Position numbers and translations under genes: made by a program. This document shows positions 1-12,675 of a DNA stretch of 64,000 nucleotides, in pieces. Under the pieces are notes generated by a model. The model saw nothing but the letters and a program-made list of their open reading frames with translations, ran no database searches and was not told the DNA's origin. Origin of the DNA: Candidatus Kinetoplastibacterium desouzaii TCC079E (lineage in GTDB: Bacteria > Pseudomonadota > Gammaproteobacteria > Burkholderiales > Burkholderiaceae_B); the NCBI RefSeq assembly GCF_000340795.1, contig NC_020294.1, positions 496,001 through 560,000 on the forward strand. Direction: 5' to 3'. The stretch's first letter is position 1; the number at the start of each line of letters is the position of its first letter.

Positions 1-339
1 AGCCCAATGGATACCTAAAGAACGATAAGCAGCTATTAATGATTGAACAAAAACTTGTTTAGAAGCTACAGACAAATCTTGATTTGTAGAAGATTTAGAA
101 ACAAATGAATTTGATTTTGCACGCTGTGCAAAAGACTCCACTATAGGAGAATGAATCTGATCTCTTGTTGCTTCACTTCCATCTGTGGCTGGAGAATTTT
201 GCAAATTATCAAAATACTGTCGCCAATGCTCAGCTACAGCACCTGGGTTATCGAGATAAATCTCGTATAATTCTTCTACGTATGGCGCATTCCCGCCAAA
301 CAAGTATGATGTGGATAATGATTCTTTATTTGAAGACAT
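1..339 (-). CDS. sucA: 2-oxoglutarate dehydrogenase E1 (SucA), N-terminal 113 codons, cut by window edge
   Basis: Translating the minus strand from the ATG at 339 gives 113 open codons running off the left edge. The protein begins MSSNKESLSTSYLFGGNAPY and continues with a VEELYEIYLDNPGAVAEHW stretch, the conserved N-terminal helix of SucA/OdhA that docks the E1 subunit to the dihydrolipoamide succinyltransferase core. SucA is the thiamine-diphosphate decarboxylase that commits 2-oxoglutarate to succinyl-CoA in the TCA cycle. The catalytic domains lie outside the window. The start follows a purine-rich AGGTGAAG ribosome-binding segment and a GC-rich structured leader. sucB and lpd would be expected downstream, outside the window. 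Confidence 0.93.
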   Translation of the reverse strand, partial: MSSNKESLSTSYLFGGNAPYVEELYEIYLDNPGAVAEHWRQYFDNLQNSPATDGSEATRDQIHSPIVESFAQRAKSNSFVSKSSTNQDLSVASKQVFVQSLIAAYRSLGIHWA

Positions 340-340
340 A

Positions 341-453
341 ATTCGCTTCACCTTTCCGAGCGTTTCACTCGACACGATGCAGGGGATAAAACCTTCCGCG
401 ACACGGACTTCCCGTTCAGCGGATAGCAATGGGCAGAAGGCGTGTACGAAAAC
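341..453 (-). ncRNA. sucA leader RNA (Burkholderiales sucA motif)
   Basis: Directly upstream of sucA lies a stretch of about 113 bases with roughly 54% G+C by hand count, in surroundings near 30%. In the minus-strand RNA I see a CGAG/CTCG hairpin with a seven-base loop (plus positions 357-360 with 368-371) and an ACGG/CCGT hairpin with a five-base loop (403-406 with 412-415). The ribosome-binding site follows immediately. A conserved cis-regulatory RNA called the sucA motif is known only from Burkholderiales 5' UTRs of sucA. Position, composition and hairpins fit it, but I have not aligned the sequence to the family model. Its ligand is unknown to me. Confidence 0.72.
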
Positions 454-455
454 CT

Positions 456-840
456 AAAATTATTAAAAGTTATGATAGTAACATTAGTAACCATGACAAC
501 TTATAAACATTATAACTCTTTGCTATAGTATTGTCTTATATAAATACAAAAAAATAAAGCTTAATTTTTATTAATATAAATAAACCTGGTTAATATATAG
601 AATATATAGAAATGTAAATTATAACAATAAGACTAAATTTAAGACTAAATTAATACTTATTAAAAATAACTAATTTCGATAAAAAACCATGAAACAACAA
701 TAAAAAGATGACTATTGTTAATAATTATTGAAATATTCATTCATTAAGTGATATCTTAGTTTTTTTACTAATAATATTATATTACAATTAAGATTATCTT
801 TTTAAATCCTAACAACTTACTAAATTAATCATAAAGAACC
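456..840. other. intergenic region between divergent sucA and maeB
   Basis: This is about 385 bases of AT-rich DNA with no plausible gene on either strand and no tRNA-like segment. It must hold promoters for both flanking genes. The sucA-side candidate is listed separately. Toward maeB the best I find is TTGAAA at 728-733 with a weak TATCTT near 752-757, below the level at which I would call a promoter. Confidence 0.6.
502..537 (-). promoter_or_regulatory. candidate sigma-70 promoter for sucA
   Basis: On the minus strand a perfect TATAAT lies at plus positions 514-509. A hexamer AAGACA (four of six matches to TTGACA) lies 17 bases upstream at 537-532. Transcription from here would give a leader of about 160 nt that contains the whole GC-rich structured segment. 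This is consensus matching in AT-rich DNA, so it is only suggestive. Confidence 0.38.
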
Positions 841-3126
841 ATGGACGATAATAATTTAAACCAAAGAGCTCTTGATTACCACCAATATCCTACACCAGGA
901 AAGATTTCTGTAACACCAACTAAGGCTTTAGCAAATCAAAACGATCTATCTTTAGCTTACTCTCCTGGTGTTGCTTCTGCTTGTATGGAAATCTTTAAAT
1001 CTGGTGATATCGCAGCAGACAAGTATACATCTAGATCAAATCTAGTTGGAGTTATAACAAATGGAACAGCAGTGCTTGGTCTAGGAAATATAGGACCGCT
1101 AGCATCTAAACCTGTAATGGAAGGAAAAGGATGTTTATTTAAAAAATTTGCTGGAATTGATGTTTTCGATATTGAACTTGCAGAAAATGATCCTGATAAA
1201 TTAGTTGATATTATATCTGCTTTAGAGCCAACTTTAGGTGGTGTAAATCTTGAGGATATTAAAGCTCCAGAATGCTTTTATATCGAACAAAAACTTAAAG
1301 AAAAAATGAAAATTCCTGTTTTCCATGATGATCAACATGGAACAGCTATAATATCATCTGCTGCAATACTCAATGGCCTCAAAGTAGTAGGAAAAGAATT
1401 AGGAAATGTAAAAATAGCCTGTTCTGGAGCTGGAGCTGCTGCAATTTCTTGTTTAGATCTTTTAGTAAGATTAGGAGCAAAAGTAGAAAATATACATGTT
1501 GTTGATTCTCGTGGTGTAATATGGAAAGGTCGAGATGAAAACATGGAGCCAACTAAACTGAAATATGCAAAAGTAACTAACGCAAGAACTTTATCTGACG
1601 TAGTCAAAAATGCTGATGTTTTCCTAGGGTGTTCAACTGCAAAAGTTTTAACTCCTGAAATGGTTAAATCAATGGCAGATAAACCACTAATATTAGCTTT
1701 AGCAAACCCAGAACCTGAAATACTTCCTGGACTAGCTAAGGCTGCCAGACCTGACTGCATAATAGCCACAGGAAGATCTGATTACCCAAATCAAGTAAAT
1801 AACGTTTTGTGTTTTCCGTTTATTTTTAGGGGTGCTTTAGATTCTGGAGCATCAAGAATTACAGAAGAAATGAAAATGGCTACTGTTAAAGCTATATCTG
1901 AACTAGCACAAGCAGAACAAAGCGATGAAGTAGCAAATGCCTATGCTGATCAAAATTTATCTTTTGGTCCAGACTATATAATTCCTAAACCATTCGATCC
2001 TAGATTAATAGTACATATAGCACCAGCAGTTGCAAAAGCAGCTGAAGAATCAGGTGTGGCTAGAAGACCAATAAAAGATCTTGAGGCTTATAAAAAGAAA
2101 TTAGCAGCATATGTATATCATTCTGGCCAACTAATGCTGCCTTTATTTGAAAAAGCAAAAAAAGACATTAAAAAAGTAATTTATGCAGATGGAGAAGATG
2201 AAAAAGTTTTAAGAGCCTTACAAACAATAATAGATGAAAAACTAGCATCTCCTATTTTAATTGGAAGATCTTCTGTTATAGAAATGAGAATTAAAAAACT
2301 TGGACTTCGTATTGATATAAAGAATGATTTAGAAATAGTAAATCCAGAAGATGATGTGAGATTTAAAGACTTATGGACTAGCTATTATAAACTAAAATGT
2401 AGAAATGGTATTACCACTACAATTGCAAAGTCGATGATTAGAAAACATAATACTTTAATAGGAGCAATGCTATTAGAAAGAGGTGATGCTGATGCCCTTC
2501 TTTGTGGCATTACTAGCAACTACCATAATCAATTAGAATATATAGACGATGTTCTTGGTAGCAAAGAAGAAAAGACTACTTATGCTGCTCTTAATATACT
2601 ACTATTGCCTAATCAAACTATATTTATAGCTGATACCCAAGTTAACGAAGATCCTAGCGCGCAAGAAATTGCTAATATAGCAATACAAGCAGCGAAAAAA
2701 ATGGTTAATTTCGGTTTTTCTCCTAAAATAGCTTTATTATCTCACTCTAATTTTGGTAGCCATATTACTAAGTCTTCAAAGAAGATGTCTGAAGCTTTGA
2801 AAATTGTTAAGTCACTATCTCCGGAATTAGAAATAGAAGGAGAAATGCATGCTGATGCAGCATTATCAGAAAATATAAGAAATAATGTATTCCCTGATAA
2901 CAATCTTAAGGGGAATGCTAATCTTCTTATTATGCCTAATTTAGACGCAGGAAATATAGCTCACAATTTACTAAAAACAACTGGTGGAAACGGAATCACC
3001 ATAGGACCAATATTATTAGGAGCATCTCGCCCAGTACATATACTAACTAATACTTCTACAGTAAGACGTATTATAAATATGACGGTACTATCAGCTATTG
3101 AAGCTCAAGAAGAAGGTAAGTTATAG
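841..3126 (+). CDS. maeB: NADP-dependent malic enzyme with C-terminal phosphotransacetylase-like domain
   Basis: A 761-residue protein of the MaeB type, which oxidatively decarboxylates malate to pyruvate with NADP. The malic-enzyme part spans roughly residues 1-430. It has the [10 protein letters not shown] segment with the proton-donor tyrosine (Y40), the [11 protein letters not shown] segment with the catalytic lysine (about K95), metal-binding acids in FHDDQHGTA (about 162-170), and a Rossmann [11 protein letters not shown] nucleotide loop near 195. Residues about 440-761 form a phosphate-acetyltransferase-like domain, usually regulatory (acetyl-CoA sensing) in MaeB. Length matches the family. 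No strong Shine-Dalgarno precedes the ATG. The gene stands alone, is divergent from sucA, and ends in a strong terminator. With SucA it supplies TCA flux and NADPH. Confidence 0.95.
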   Translation: MDDNNLNQRALDYHQYPTPGKISVTPTKALANQNDLSLAYSPGVASACMEIFKSGDIAADKYTSRSNLVGVITNGTAVLGLGNIGPLASKPVMEGKGCLFKKFAGIDVFDIELAENDPDKLVDIISALEPTLGGVNLEDIKAPECFYIEQKLKEKMKIPVFHDDQHGTAIISSAAILNGLKVVGKELGNVKIACSGAGAAAISCLDLLVRLGAKVENIHVVDSRGVIWKGRDENMEPTKLKYAKVTNARTLSDVVKNADVFLGCSTAKVLTPEMVKSMADKPLILALANPEPEILPGLAKAARPDCIIATGRSDYPNQVNNVLCFPFIFRGALDSGASRITEEMKMATVKAISELAQAEQSDEVANAYADQNLSFGPDYIIPKPFDPRLIVHIAPAVAKAAEESGVARRPIKDLEAYKKKLAAYVYHSGQLMLPLFEKAKKDIKKVIYADGEDEKVLRALQTIIDEKLASPILIGRSSVIEMRIKKLGLRIDIKNDLEIVNPEDDVRFKDLWTSYYKLKCRNGITTTIAKSMIRKHNTLIGAMLLERGDADALLCGITSNYHNQLEYIDDVLGSKEEKTTYAALNILLLPNQTIFIADTQVNEDPSAQEIANIAIQAAKKMVNFGFSPKIALLSHSNFGSHITKSSKKMSEALKIVKSLSPELEIEGEMHADAALSENIRNNVFPDNNLKGNANLLIMPNLDAGNIAHNLLKTTGGNGITIGPILLGASRPVHILTNTSTVRRIINMTVLSAIEAQEEGKL

Positions 3127-3138
3127 AACTTATCCTTT

Positions 3139-3216
3139 AAACAAAGAAAATACTAGCATTATACAGAAATCTAATATAATTAGATTTCTGTATATAAGGT
3201 ATTTTCTTTGTTTTTT
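3139..3216 (+). terminator. two-tier hairpin terminator after maeB
   Basis: An outer perfect 15-bp stem (3139-3153 with 3199-3213) encloses an inner perfect 15-bp stem (3161-3175 with 3179-3193, three-base loop). The two are separated by small internal loops, and a T run follows (3211-3216). Placement 13 bases after the maeB stop fits an intrinsic terminator. The near-symmetry means it would also fold on the other strand. Confidence 0.82.
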
Positions 3217-3248
3217 ACATAGATAAACTTTGCATATAAAATATCAAT

Positions 3249-3674
3249 ATGAAAATTTTTGTAATTACTCACATGGTAATAGCCATATCGTGGTTTGCTG
3301 GTATATTTTACTTGCCACGTATATATGTAAACATAGCACAACAAAATGATACACATATAAAAAATATTCTTATAGGAATGGCTCAACGTTTACTAAATTT
3401 CATGAGAATATTATCTATAGGAACGCTTTTTTCAGGAATAGCAATATATTTATCTCACGATAAAAACATAGATGATCTTAATCATAACTGGATATATATA
3501 AAATTAATTGCAGTATTTTTATTATTTATTTATCAATCAATATGTTCTCAGATGCTCTTAAAATTTGAGAAAAACACCAATGTGAAATCTCATAATTTCT
3601 ATAGAGTTTTTAACGAAATACCTCTTATATTACTCATAATAATAGTGTCCATGGTAATTCTAAAACCATTCTAA
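3249..3674 (+). CDS. hemJ: HemJ/CopD-like four-helix membrane protein (putative protoporphyrinogen oxidase)
   Basis: A 141-residue integral membrane protein with about four hydrophobic helices (near residues 3-22, 48-67, 81-100 and 124-139). The N-terminal histidine in VITHMVIAISWFAGIFYLPR and the C-terminal FNEIPLILLIIIVSMVILKP are hallmarks of the HemJ family (UPF0093). HemJ oxidises protoporphyrinogen IX to protoporphyrin IX in bacteria lacking HemG/HemY. Length agrees with the family. It is followed 32 bases later by a methyltransferase gene on the same strand. The family call is good, but the enzymatic role is inferred from the family. The alternative is a generic CopD-like membrane protein. 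Confidence 0.78.
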   Translation: MKIFVITHMVIAISWFAGIFYLPRIYVNIAQQNDTHIKNILIGMAQRLLNFMRILSIGTLFSGIAIYLSHDKNIDDLNHNWIYIKLIAVFLLFIYQSICSQMLLKFEKNTNVKSHNFYRVFNEIPLILLIIIVSMVILKPF

Positions 3675-3706
3675 TCAATGATTATATCTTAGATAAATTT
3701 TTAACT

Positions 3707-4930
3707 ATGACAGACAATTATACTAACGAATATAATAATCAATATATTCACAAATTAGACCATAAAAAAATAGATACTGGAAATATTTTTAATGCTTTTG
3801 CCGTAGCTCCTTATGGACTAGAAGAAGAATTATTATATGAACTTCAAAGTATTGGATTCAAAAATATTATAGTAGAAAAATCTGGATGTTCATTCCAAGC
3901 AAATATGTTAGGAATACAATATGCAAACTTGCACCTAAGAATAGCATCAAGAATATTAATACAACTAAAAGAACAAGAAATCAATACAGAAAAAGATATC
4001 TTGGAATTAACATATAATATTAATTGGCAGAAATGGTTTAGCCATAAAGAATCTATAAAAATAAAAACATTTGCAATAAATAGTGATCTAACTAGTCTTC
4101 AATATTGTAATTTACTGGTAAAAGATGGAATATGTGATTACTTCAGAGATAAAGAAAATGAAAGACCTAGTGTTAATAAAATTAATCCTGATATCAGAAT
4201 ATACTCTTTCATAAAGAAAAAAAAATTAACTTTATACTTAGACACATCTGGAGAATCTTTATTTAAAAGAGGATGGAGACTTAATAAAGGAGAAACTCCA
4301 ATAAAAGAAAATTTAGCTTCTGGAATATTATCATTATCAAAATGGGAACCAAATAAAACTTTATTAGACCCATTTTGTGGAAGTGGAACTATTCTGATAG
4401 AGGCTTATTGTATAGCTGCATCGATACCTTCAGGAATTAATAGGAAATTTGCTTTTGAGAATTTTAAGACACATGATGTTAATCAATGGAATAATTTAAT
4501 AAAAGAAAGCAAAGAAAATATAAAAAACAACATTGAAACAGAAATTATTGGATGTGATATAGACAAAAACTCAATAGAATACGCAAAACAAAACTTAGTT
4601 AGATCTGGTATAGAAACTAATAAAATAAGATTTATAAATGCTAATGCATGTGATTTGAAAATCAATCATTCTAATGGATTTATAGTAACTAATCCTCCTT
4701 ATGGAATAAGAACACCTAGCGATGACATATGGTCTTCATGGGCACATAATTTAAAACAAAATTACTTCAACTGGAATGTAAATATTATATCTAGTGATTT
4801 ACTTTTACCTAAGAAGATGCGTCTAAAGCCTATAAGAAAAATCCCAATATTTAATGGAAAATTAGAATGCCGTCTTTTTAAATTCGAGATAGTAAAAGAC
4901 AGCTATAGAAAAATAAAAAACACCGTTTGA
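3707..4930 (+). CDS. THUMP-domain class I SAM-dependent RNA methyltransferase (RlmL-N-like)
   Basis: A 407-residue protein with an N-terminal ferredoxin-like/THUMP RNA-binding region (about residues 30-165; the segment NAFAVAPYGLEEELLYEL is typical) and a C-terminal Rossmann methyltransferase. SAM motif I is LLDPFCGSGTILIEA (about 219-233) and the catalytic N-P-P-Y motif is in TNPPYGIRT (about 330-338). This is the layout of the YpsC/RlmL N-terminal family, which makes N2-methylguanosine in 23S rRNA. The gene is convergent with eno, with a shared hairpin between them. The family is clear; the exact target nucleotide is not shown by sequence. Confidence 0.85.
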   Translation: MTDNYTNEYNNQYIHKLDHKKIDTGNIFNAFAVAPYGLEEELLYELQSIGFKNIIVEKSGCSFQANMLGIQYANLHLRIASRILIQLKEQEINTEKDILELTYNINWQKWFSHKESIKIKTFAINSDLTSLQYCNLLVKDGICDYFRDKENERPSVNKINPDIRIYSFIKKKKLTLYLDTSGESLFKRGWRLNKGETPIKENLASGILSLSKWEPNKTLLDPFCGSGTILIEAYCIAASIPSGINRKFAFENFKTHDVNQWNNLIKESKENIKNNIETEIIGCDIDKNSIEYAKQNLVRSGIETNKIRFINANACDLKINHSNGFIVTNPPYGIRTPSDDIWSSWAHNLKQNYFNWNVNIISSDLLLPKKMRLKPIRKIPIFNGKLECRLFKFEIVKDSYRKIKNTV

Positions 4931-4935
4931 ATGTC

Positions 4936-4968
4936 CTTTATAGGCCGCTCTTAAACGGCCATATAAAG
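4936..4968. terminator. bidirectional terminator between the methyltransferase gene and eno
   Basis: A stem of 4936-4947 with 4956-4968, having one bulged base, carries a GGCCG/CGGCC core and an eight-base loop between two convergent stop codons. The GC core in AT-rich DNA and the position argue for an intrinsic terminator serving both strands. Confidence 0.72.
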
Positions 4969-6282
<1,314 letters not shown>

Positions 6283-6405
6283 TTACAAAAACAATAAAAA
6301 ATTCAGAAAATAACTTCAAATTTCTAAAAACAAAATTAAACCACCAATAAAACATATTTTTGTGAATTCAAAATACACTATTTGTCAGTTTTATTAGAAA
6401 TATTC

Positions 6406-6421
6406 TAGATTAGTAAATCTA
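6406..6421. terminator. small hairpin downstream of pyrG (weak)
   Basis: A six-base-pair stem (6406-6411 with 6416-6421) with a four-base loop sits in the 200-base pyrG-eno spacer. It is too short and AT-rich to be a convincing terminator. It may be a partial terminator or chance. Confidence 0.25.
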
Positions 6422-6456
6422 CATAATTATTTAATTTAACAACCTCATTTTATCTA

Positions 6457-8178
<1,722 letters not shown>

Positions 8179-8339
8179 TTAAAAACATATATTATACACT
8201 AGAGAATACTATCAATGTCCAATCATAAGAAATTAATAAAAATCATAAGTAAAAACACAATCAGAAATAAAAATATCAAAAATATATATAATAATTAAGA
8301 ATATTATTCTATAAATAAGATATTTCTAGGAAATTTATA

Positions 8340-9992
8340 ATGCATGATAAAGAAGATATTAATTACGATGTATTAATTATAGGTGGTGGACCGTCTGGAA
8401 TATCAGCAGCCATTCACCTTAAACAACTATCGATAAAAAACAATATAGATATCAATATTTGTGTTATCGAAAAATCACCAGAAATAGGTCGTCATATTAT
8501 ATCAGGAGCAATTTTAGATATAAGAGCACTATCAGAATTAATTCCTAATTGGGAATTAGAAATTAAAGATTTACTTATTCCAGTAAAACAAGAAAATTTC
8601 TTTTATTTAACAAATAATCATGAAATAAAAATACCTAACTACCTTCTTCCTATGGGACTTACAAACAAGAATAATTACATAGTAAGATTAGGATATTTAA
8701 TAAAACGACTAGCAGACAAGGCAGAATTATTAGGCGTTGACATACTGACAGGATATGTAGCAAAAACCATCCTATACAACAAAGAAAATGAAGTTTGTGG
8801 AGTATGTACTGGTGATTTTGGCATCAATAGAGACAATAATAAAAAAAGTAATTTCGAACCAGGAGTGAAAATAAATGCAACATACACAATACTAGCCGAA
8901 GGTTCTAGAGGTCATTTAGGAAAAGAAATAATTAAGAGATTTAATTTAGATATAGGAAAAAATGCACAAACTTATTCTTTGGGAATTAAAGAAATTTGGG
9001 AAATCGATAATAAAAATCACTCTCCTGGTTTAATACAACACACCATAGGATGGCCTCTAAATAGAAAAGCTAGAGGAGGAGGTTTTATATATCATTTAAA
9101 CAATAATTTAATATCAGTAGGAATAATTATAGATTTAGACTATGAGAATCCATGGATATCACCATTTAATGAATTCCAGAACTACAAATTACACCCTCTA
9201 ATATCAAAAACTCTTAAAAATAGTAAAAGAATATCCTATGGAGCACGTACTATTACAACAGGTGGTTTATTATCATTACCAAAAACCACTTTCCCTGGAG
9301 GTATCCTAATAGGATGTGAGGCTGGGTTTTTAAACTCATCTCGTTTAAAAGGAATTCACTCTTCAATGAAAAGTGGTATGTTATCAGCAGAATCAATCAT
9401 AGAAAACATAATCTCAAGGGACAAATTACAAAATAAGAAAGAATTAAAATTTGAATATTTATTTAAAAAATCATGGTTATATAAAGAACTTTACTTATCA
9501 AGAAATTTCAAGCTATGGAATAAGAAAATAAAATTTATAGGTAATTTAGGTAATTATTTAGAACAAAAAATATTAAAAGAAAATTTTACATACAATATTA
9601 AAAATAACATAAATGACCATGATTGTTTAAAAAATGCATACTCTAGCAACTATATACAATACCCCAAACCAGATAATATATTAACTTTTGATAAAGAAAC
9701 ATCAATAATGCTTTCAAATATTCATCATACAAAAGACCAACCAAACCATTTAAAGCTTCATAATAAGAATATACCAATAGAAATAAATTTGAAACAATAT
9801 GGTGGACCTGAATCTAGATACTGTCCAGCTGGAGTATATAAATACTGTAAAGATAAAAATGATAATTTCAATTTAATAATAGAAGCAGAAAACTGTATTC
9901 ATTGTAAAACTTGTGATATAAAAGATCCGAAACAAAACATAGAATGGACTCCACCTCAAGGAGGAGAAGGCCCATTGTATAATGGAATGTAA
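8340..9992 (+). CDS. electron transfer flavoprotein-ubiquinone oxidoreductase
   Basis: A 550-residue ETF-QO, the FAD and iron-sulfur enzyme that passes electrons from reduced ETF to ubiquinone at the inner membrane. The N-terminal dinucleotide fold is VLIIGGGPSGISAAIHL (about 11-27). GRHIISGAILD and GGLLSLPKTTFPGG are family segments. The C-terminal ferredoxin-like domain ligates one 4Fe-4S cluster through Cys residues in SRYCPAGVYKY and CIHCKTCDIKDP, ending in TPPQGGEGPLY as usual. Length is normal. It stands alone, with divergent spacing of 245 bases to pyrG. ETF itself is not in the window. Confidence 0.94.
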   Translation: MHDKEDINYDVLIIGGGPSGISAAIHLKQLSIKNNIDINICVIEKSPEIGRHIISGAILDIRALSELIPNWELEIKDLLIPVKQENFFYLTNNHEIKIPNYLLPMGLTNKNNYIVRLGYLIKRLADKAELLGVDILTGYVAKTILYNKENEVCGVCTGDFGINRDNNKKSNFEPGVKINATYTILAEGSRGHLGKEIIKRFNLDIGKNAQTYSLGIKEIWEIDNKNHSPGLIQHTIGWPLNRKARGGGFIYHLNNNLISVGIIIDLDYENPWISPFNEFQNYKLHPLISKTLKNSKRISYGARTITTGGLLSLPKTTFPGGILIGCEAGFLNSSRLKGIHSSMKSGMLSAESIIENIISRDKLQNKKELKFEYLFKKSWLYKELYLSRNFKLWNKKIKFIGNLGNYLEQKILKENFTYNIKNNINDHDCLKNAYSSNYIQYPKPDNILTFDKETSIMLSNIHHTKDQPNHLKLHNKNIPIEINLKQYGGPESRYCPAGVYKYCKDKNDNFNLIIEAENCIHCKTCDIKDPKQNIEWTPPQGGEGPLYNGM

Positions 9993-10029
9993 TAGCAAAA
10001 AGTAACACAAAATAATTTAAACATTATTC

Positions 10030-12012
10030 TCAAAAAGAAATAGAAATCTTTTCTATTGATGAAATGTTATCTACAGTAGATACATCTTGTGTTATTGATT
10101 GACCACTAGCTTTCAAACGCAATAAACGTCTAACAATTTTTCCAGAACGTGTTTTAGGTAAATTCTCTAAAAACACTATATCTTTTGGTTTGGCTATTGG
10201 ACCAATTTCTTGAGAAACCCAATTTCTTAATTCTTTAGCTATTTCCAGATCTTCATGTTTCTCTGGATATTTGCCTTTTAATACAATAAATGCTACAACA
10301 GCTTCGCCTGTAGTAGCATCAGGCCTACCAACAACTGCAGCTTCAGAAACAAGTTTATGAGCTACTAAAGCAGCTTCTATTTCCATAGTACCAAGACGAT
10401 GTCCGGATACATTTAAAACATCATCTATACGACCTAATATCCAAAAATAATTATCAGAATCTATTTGAGCTCCATCTCCAGCTAAGTAATAACCTTTTAA
10501 CTCATCAGGGAAATAACTATTTTTAAAACGCTCAGAATCATTCCAAATATTTCTAATCATACCAGGCCAAGGTTTCTTAATTACTAAAAAACCACCCTTA
10601 CCTGGTGAAACCTCATCACCTAATTCATCTACGACAGATGCCTGTATTCCTGGCAATGGAAAAGAGCAAGAACCAGGTTTTAATGGTGTTACCCCAGGTA
10701 TTGGAGTTATCATATGACCACCAGTTTCTGTCTGCCACCATGTGTCAACTAAAGAACATTTATTCTTACCTACGTTAGTATAATACCACAACCAAGTTTC
10801 AGGACTAATAGGCTCACCAACAGATCCTATTATTCTTAAACTATGAAGATCAAAATTATTAGGATGAACCTCTTTATTAAGATCTGATGATTTCACTAAT
10901 GATCTTATTGCGGTAGGAGCAGTATAAAAAATAGTTACCTTATGGCTATCAATCATTTCCCAGAAACGCCCAGAATTTGGATATGTTGGTATACCTTCAA
11001 ATATAACTTGAGTCATTCCAAGAGATAAAGGAGCGTATGCTATATATGAATGTCCTGTAATCCAACCAACATCAGCTGTACACCAAAACACATCAGTAGG
11101 ATTGGCATTAAAAGTCCAATTCATAGTCATTTTTGCCCACAACAAATAACCAGCAGAGGAATGTTGTATGCCTTTTGGTTTGCCTGTAGAGCCAGATGTA
11201 TATAAAATAAAAAGAGGATGTTCAGAATTTACAAAGACAGGATCAATATACTCATCTTGATTGCTCTCTAAATCAAACATCCAAATATCACGTGACGAAA
11301 ACCAATTAATATCTTTATCAGTGCGTTTGTATACAATAACATTCCTAATTTTATTAGATGTGTCTATTGAAAGAGCCTCATCAACAGCATCTTTCAGCGG
11401 TATAATTTTTCCACCACGTTTTTGATAATCAGCTGTTATAATTAAAGAAGCATCAATATCTGTAATTCTTTCTTGTAAACTTTTTGAAGAAAAACCACCA
11501 AAAACAACAGATATAATTATACCCAGTCTAGCGCATGCCTGCATAGCAATAATAACTTCTATAGACATAGGCATATAAATAATACACTTATCACCAGTTT
11601 TGTATCCTAATTTGCTAATACCATTAGCAAATTTACAAACACGCACAAATAATTCACGATAACTTATTTTCTCTATTTGCCCATCATCAGATTCAAAAAT
11701 TATAGCAACCTTATTAGCATTACCATTTGTTAAATTCACATCAAGGCAATTAACAGAAACATTTAACTCGCCATCTGAAAACCACTTATAAAAAGGAGGA
11801 TTGGATTCATCTAAGACTTTAGTAAATAATTTATGCCATGTTAAAAAACCTATAGCATACTTCTTCCAAAATTCTTCAGGATCAAGCTTTGATTCTAAAC
11901 ACAATGACTCATAGGCGTGTAAATCTTTTATAAAATAATTATTCTTTTTTATATTATAATCAGGCTGGAAAATTTTATCCCCCAACAAATAAGATTGGAT
12001 ATCTTTAGACAT
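10030..12012 (-). CDS. acs: acetyl-CoA synthetase (AMP-forming)
   Basis: A 660-residue ANL-superfamily enzyme making acetyl-CoA from acetate, ATP and CoA. The start at 12012 ([17 protein letters not shown]) is preferred because homologous sequence begins there and GGAT lies upstream at a usable distance. The earlier ATG at 12063 adds 17 unconserved residues. Motifs are the AMP-binding loop [42 protein letters not shown], and the acetylatable lysine in [15 protein letters not shown] near the C terminus. It is followed upstream by a GlcG/HbpS-like gene on the same strand, 67 bases before this start. Confidence 0.95.
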   Translation of the reverse strand: MSKDIQSYLLGDKIFQPDYNIKKNNYFIKDLHAYESLCLESKLDPEEFWKKYAIGFLTWHKLFTKVLDESNPPFYKWFSDGELNVSVNCLDVNLTNGNANKVAIIFESDDGQIEKISYRELFVRVCKFANGISKLGYKTGDKCIIYMPMSIEVIIAMQACARLGIIISVVFGGFSSKSLQERITDIDASLIITADYQKRGGKIIPLKDAVDEALSIDTSNKIRNVIVYKRTDKDINWFSSRDIWMFDLESNQDEYIDPVFVNSEHPLFILYTSGSTGKPKGIQHSSAGYLLWAKMTMNWTFNANPTDVFWCTADVGWITGHSYIAYAPLSLGMTQVIFEGIPTYPNSGRFWEMIDSHKVTIFYTAPTAIRSLVKSSDLNKEVHPNNFDLHSLRIIGSVGEPISPETWLWYYTNVGKNKCSLVDTWWQTETGGHMITPIPGVTPLKPGSCSFPLPGIQASVVDELGDEVSPGKGGFLVIKKPWPGMIRNIWNDSERFKNSYFPDELKGYYLAGDGAQIDSDNYFWILGRIDDVLNVSGHRLGTMEIEAALVAHKLVSEAAVVGRPDATTGEAVVAFIVLKGKYPEKHEDLEIAKELRNWVSQEIGPIAKPKDIVFLENLPKTRSGKIVRRLLRLKASGQSITQDVSTVDNISSIEKISISF

Positions 12013-12079
12013 AGTAATGATCCGATTAACAGTTTTTAATTTTTTAAGATAACCTAACAACAATAAATGTAGTTAAATT

Positions 12080-12484
12080 TTAAATTAATGCCAAAATACC
12101 AGATCTAGCTACTTCAACATCTTCTTCTGATTTTGCTCCAGATACTCCAACAGCACCAATAACTTGTCCTTCGAATATAATTGGCAAACCACCAGCTAAC
12201 ATACCTTCCAAGAATGGAGCTGAAAGAAAAGCATAAAAACCAGAATTTATAATATCTTCATATATTTTTGATTCACGTTTACCTATGGCTGATGTTTTTG
12301 CTTTTGCTGGAGCAATATAAGCAGATATTGGAGGAGCTCCATCCATACGCAACAAACTTAATAAGTGACCACCATCATCTACAATTGCAATAGTCACCTT
12401 TAAAGATTTTTGAATAGCATACTCTTCTGATGCATTTAGAATTTTTTTTATATCAGTAATGTTTAAAACAGGCTTAGTATTCAT
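12080..12484 (-). CDS. GlcG/HbpS (DUF336) family heme-binding-like protein
   Basis: A 134-residue small protein of the HbpS/GlcG/DUF336 family, recognised by VTIAIVDDGGHLLSLLRMDGA (about 30-50), the AKAKTSAIGKRES helix, and the C-terminal GGLPIIFEGQVIGAVGVSG segment. Members bind heme or act as accessory factors near glycolate and redox genes; their biochemical role is poorly defined. There is no signal peptide, so it is probably cytoplasmic. It lies directly upstream of acs, with which it may be co-transcribed. Assignment to the family is confident, the function is not. Confidence 0.8.
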   Translation of the reverse strand: MNTKPVLNITDIKKILNASEEYAIQKSLKVTIAIVDDGGHLLSLLRMDGAPPISAYIAPAKAKTSAIGKRESKIYEDIINSGFYAFLSAPFLEGMLAGGLPIIFEGQVIGAVGVSGAKSEEDVEVARSGILALI

Positions 12485-12675
12485 ACTTTTATATACTTTA
12501 TGAGAATTAATTGAATATATTTATAAACAATGGAAATGATACCAGTATTGTTTCTATAAACAAAATAGATTTGATTGATGTTAAGAGATATTCATATAAT
12601 AAAAATGTTTTTAAGCTATCTATAGTACAAAACACTAATTAAAAAAACAAAAAACTTTAGATATTTTATTCTGTT

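Noticed and set aside
1332-1769. 145-codon open frame on the minus strand inside maeB
   Set aside because: It lies antisense to conserved malic-enzyme codons and has no recognisable domain; such frames arise from low stop frequency opposite coding sequence.
3180-3386. 68-codon minus-strand frame over the maeB terminator and hemJ start
   Set aside because: Overlaps a conserved gene and the terminator; composition is that of reversed AT-rich DNA.
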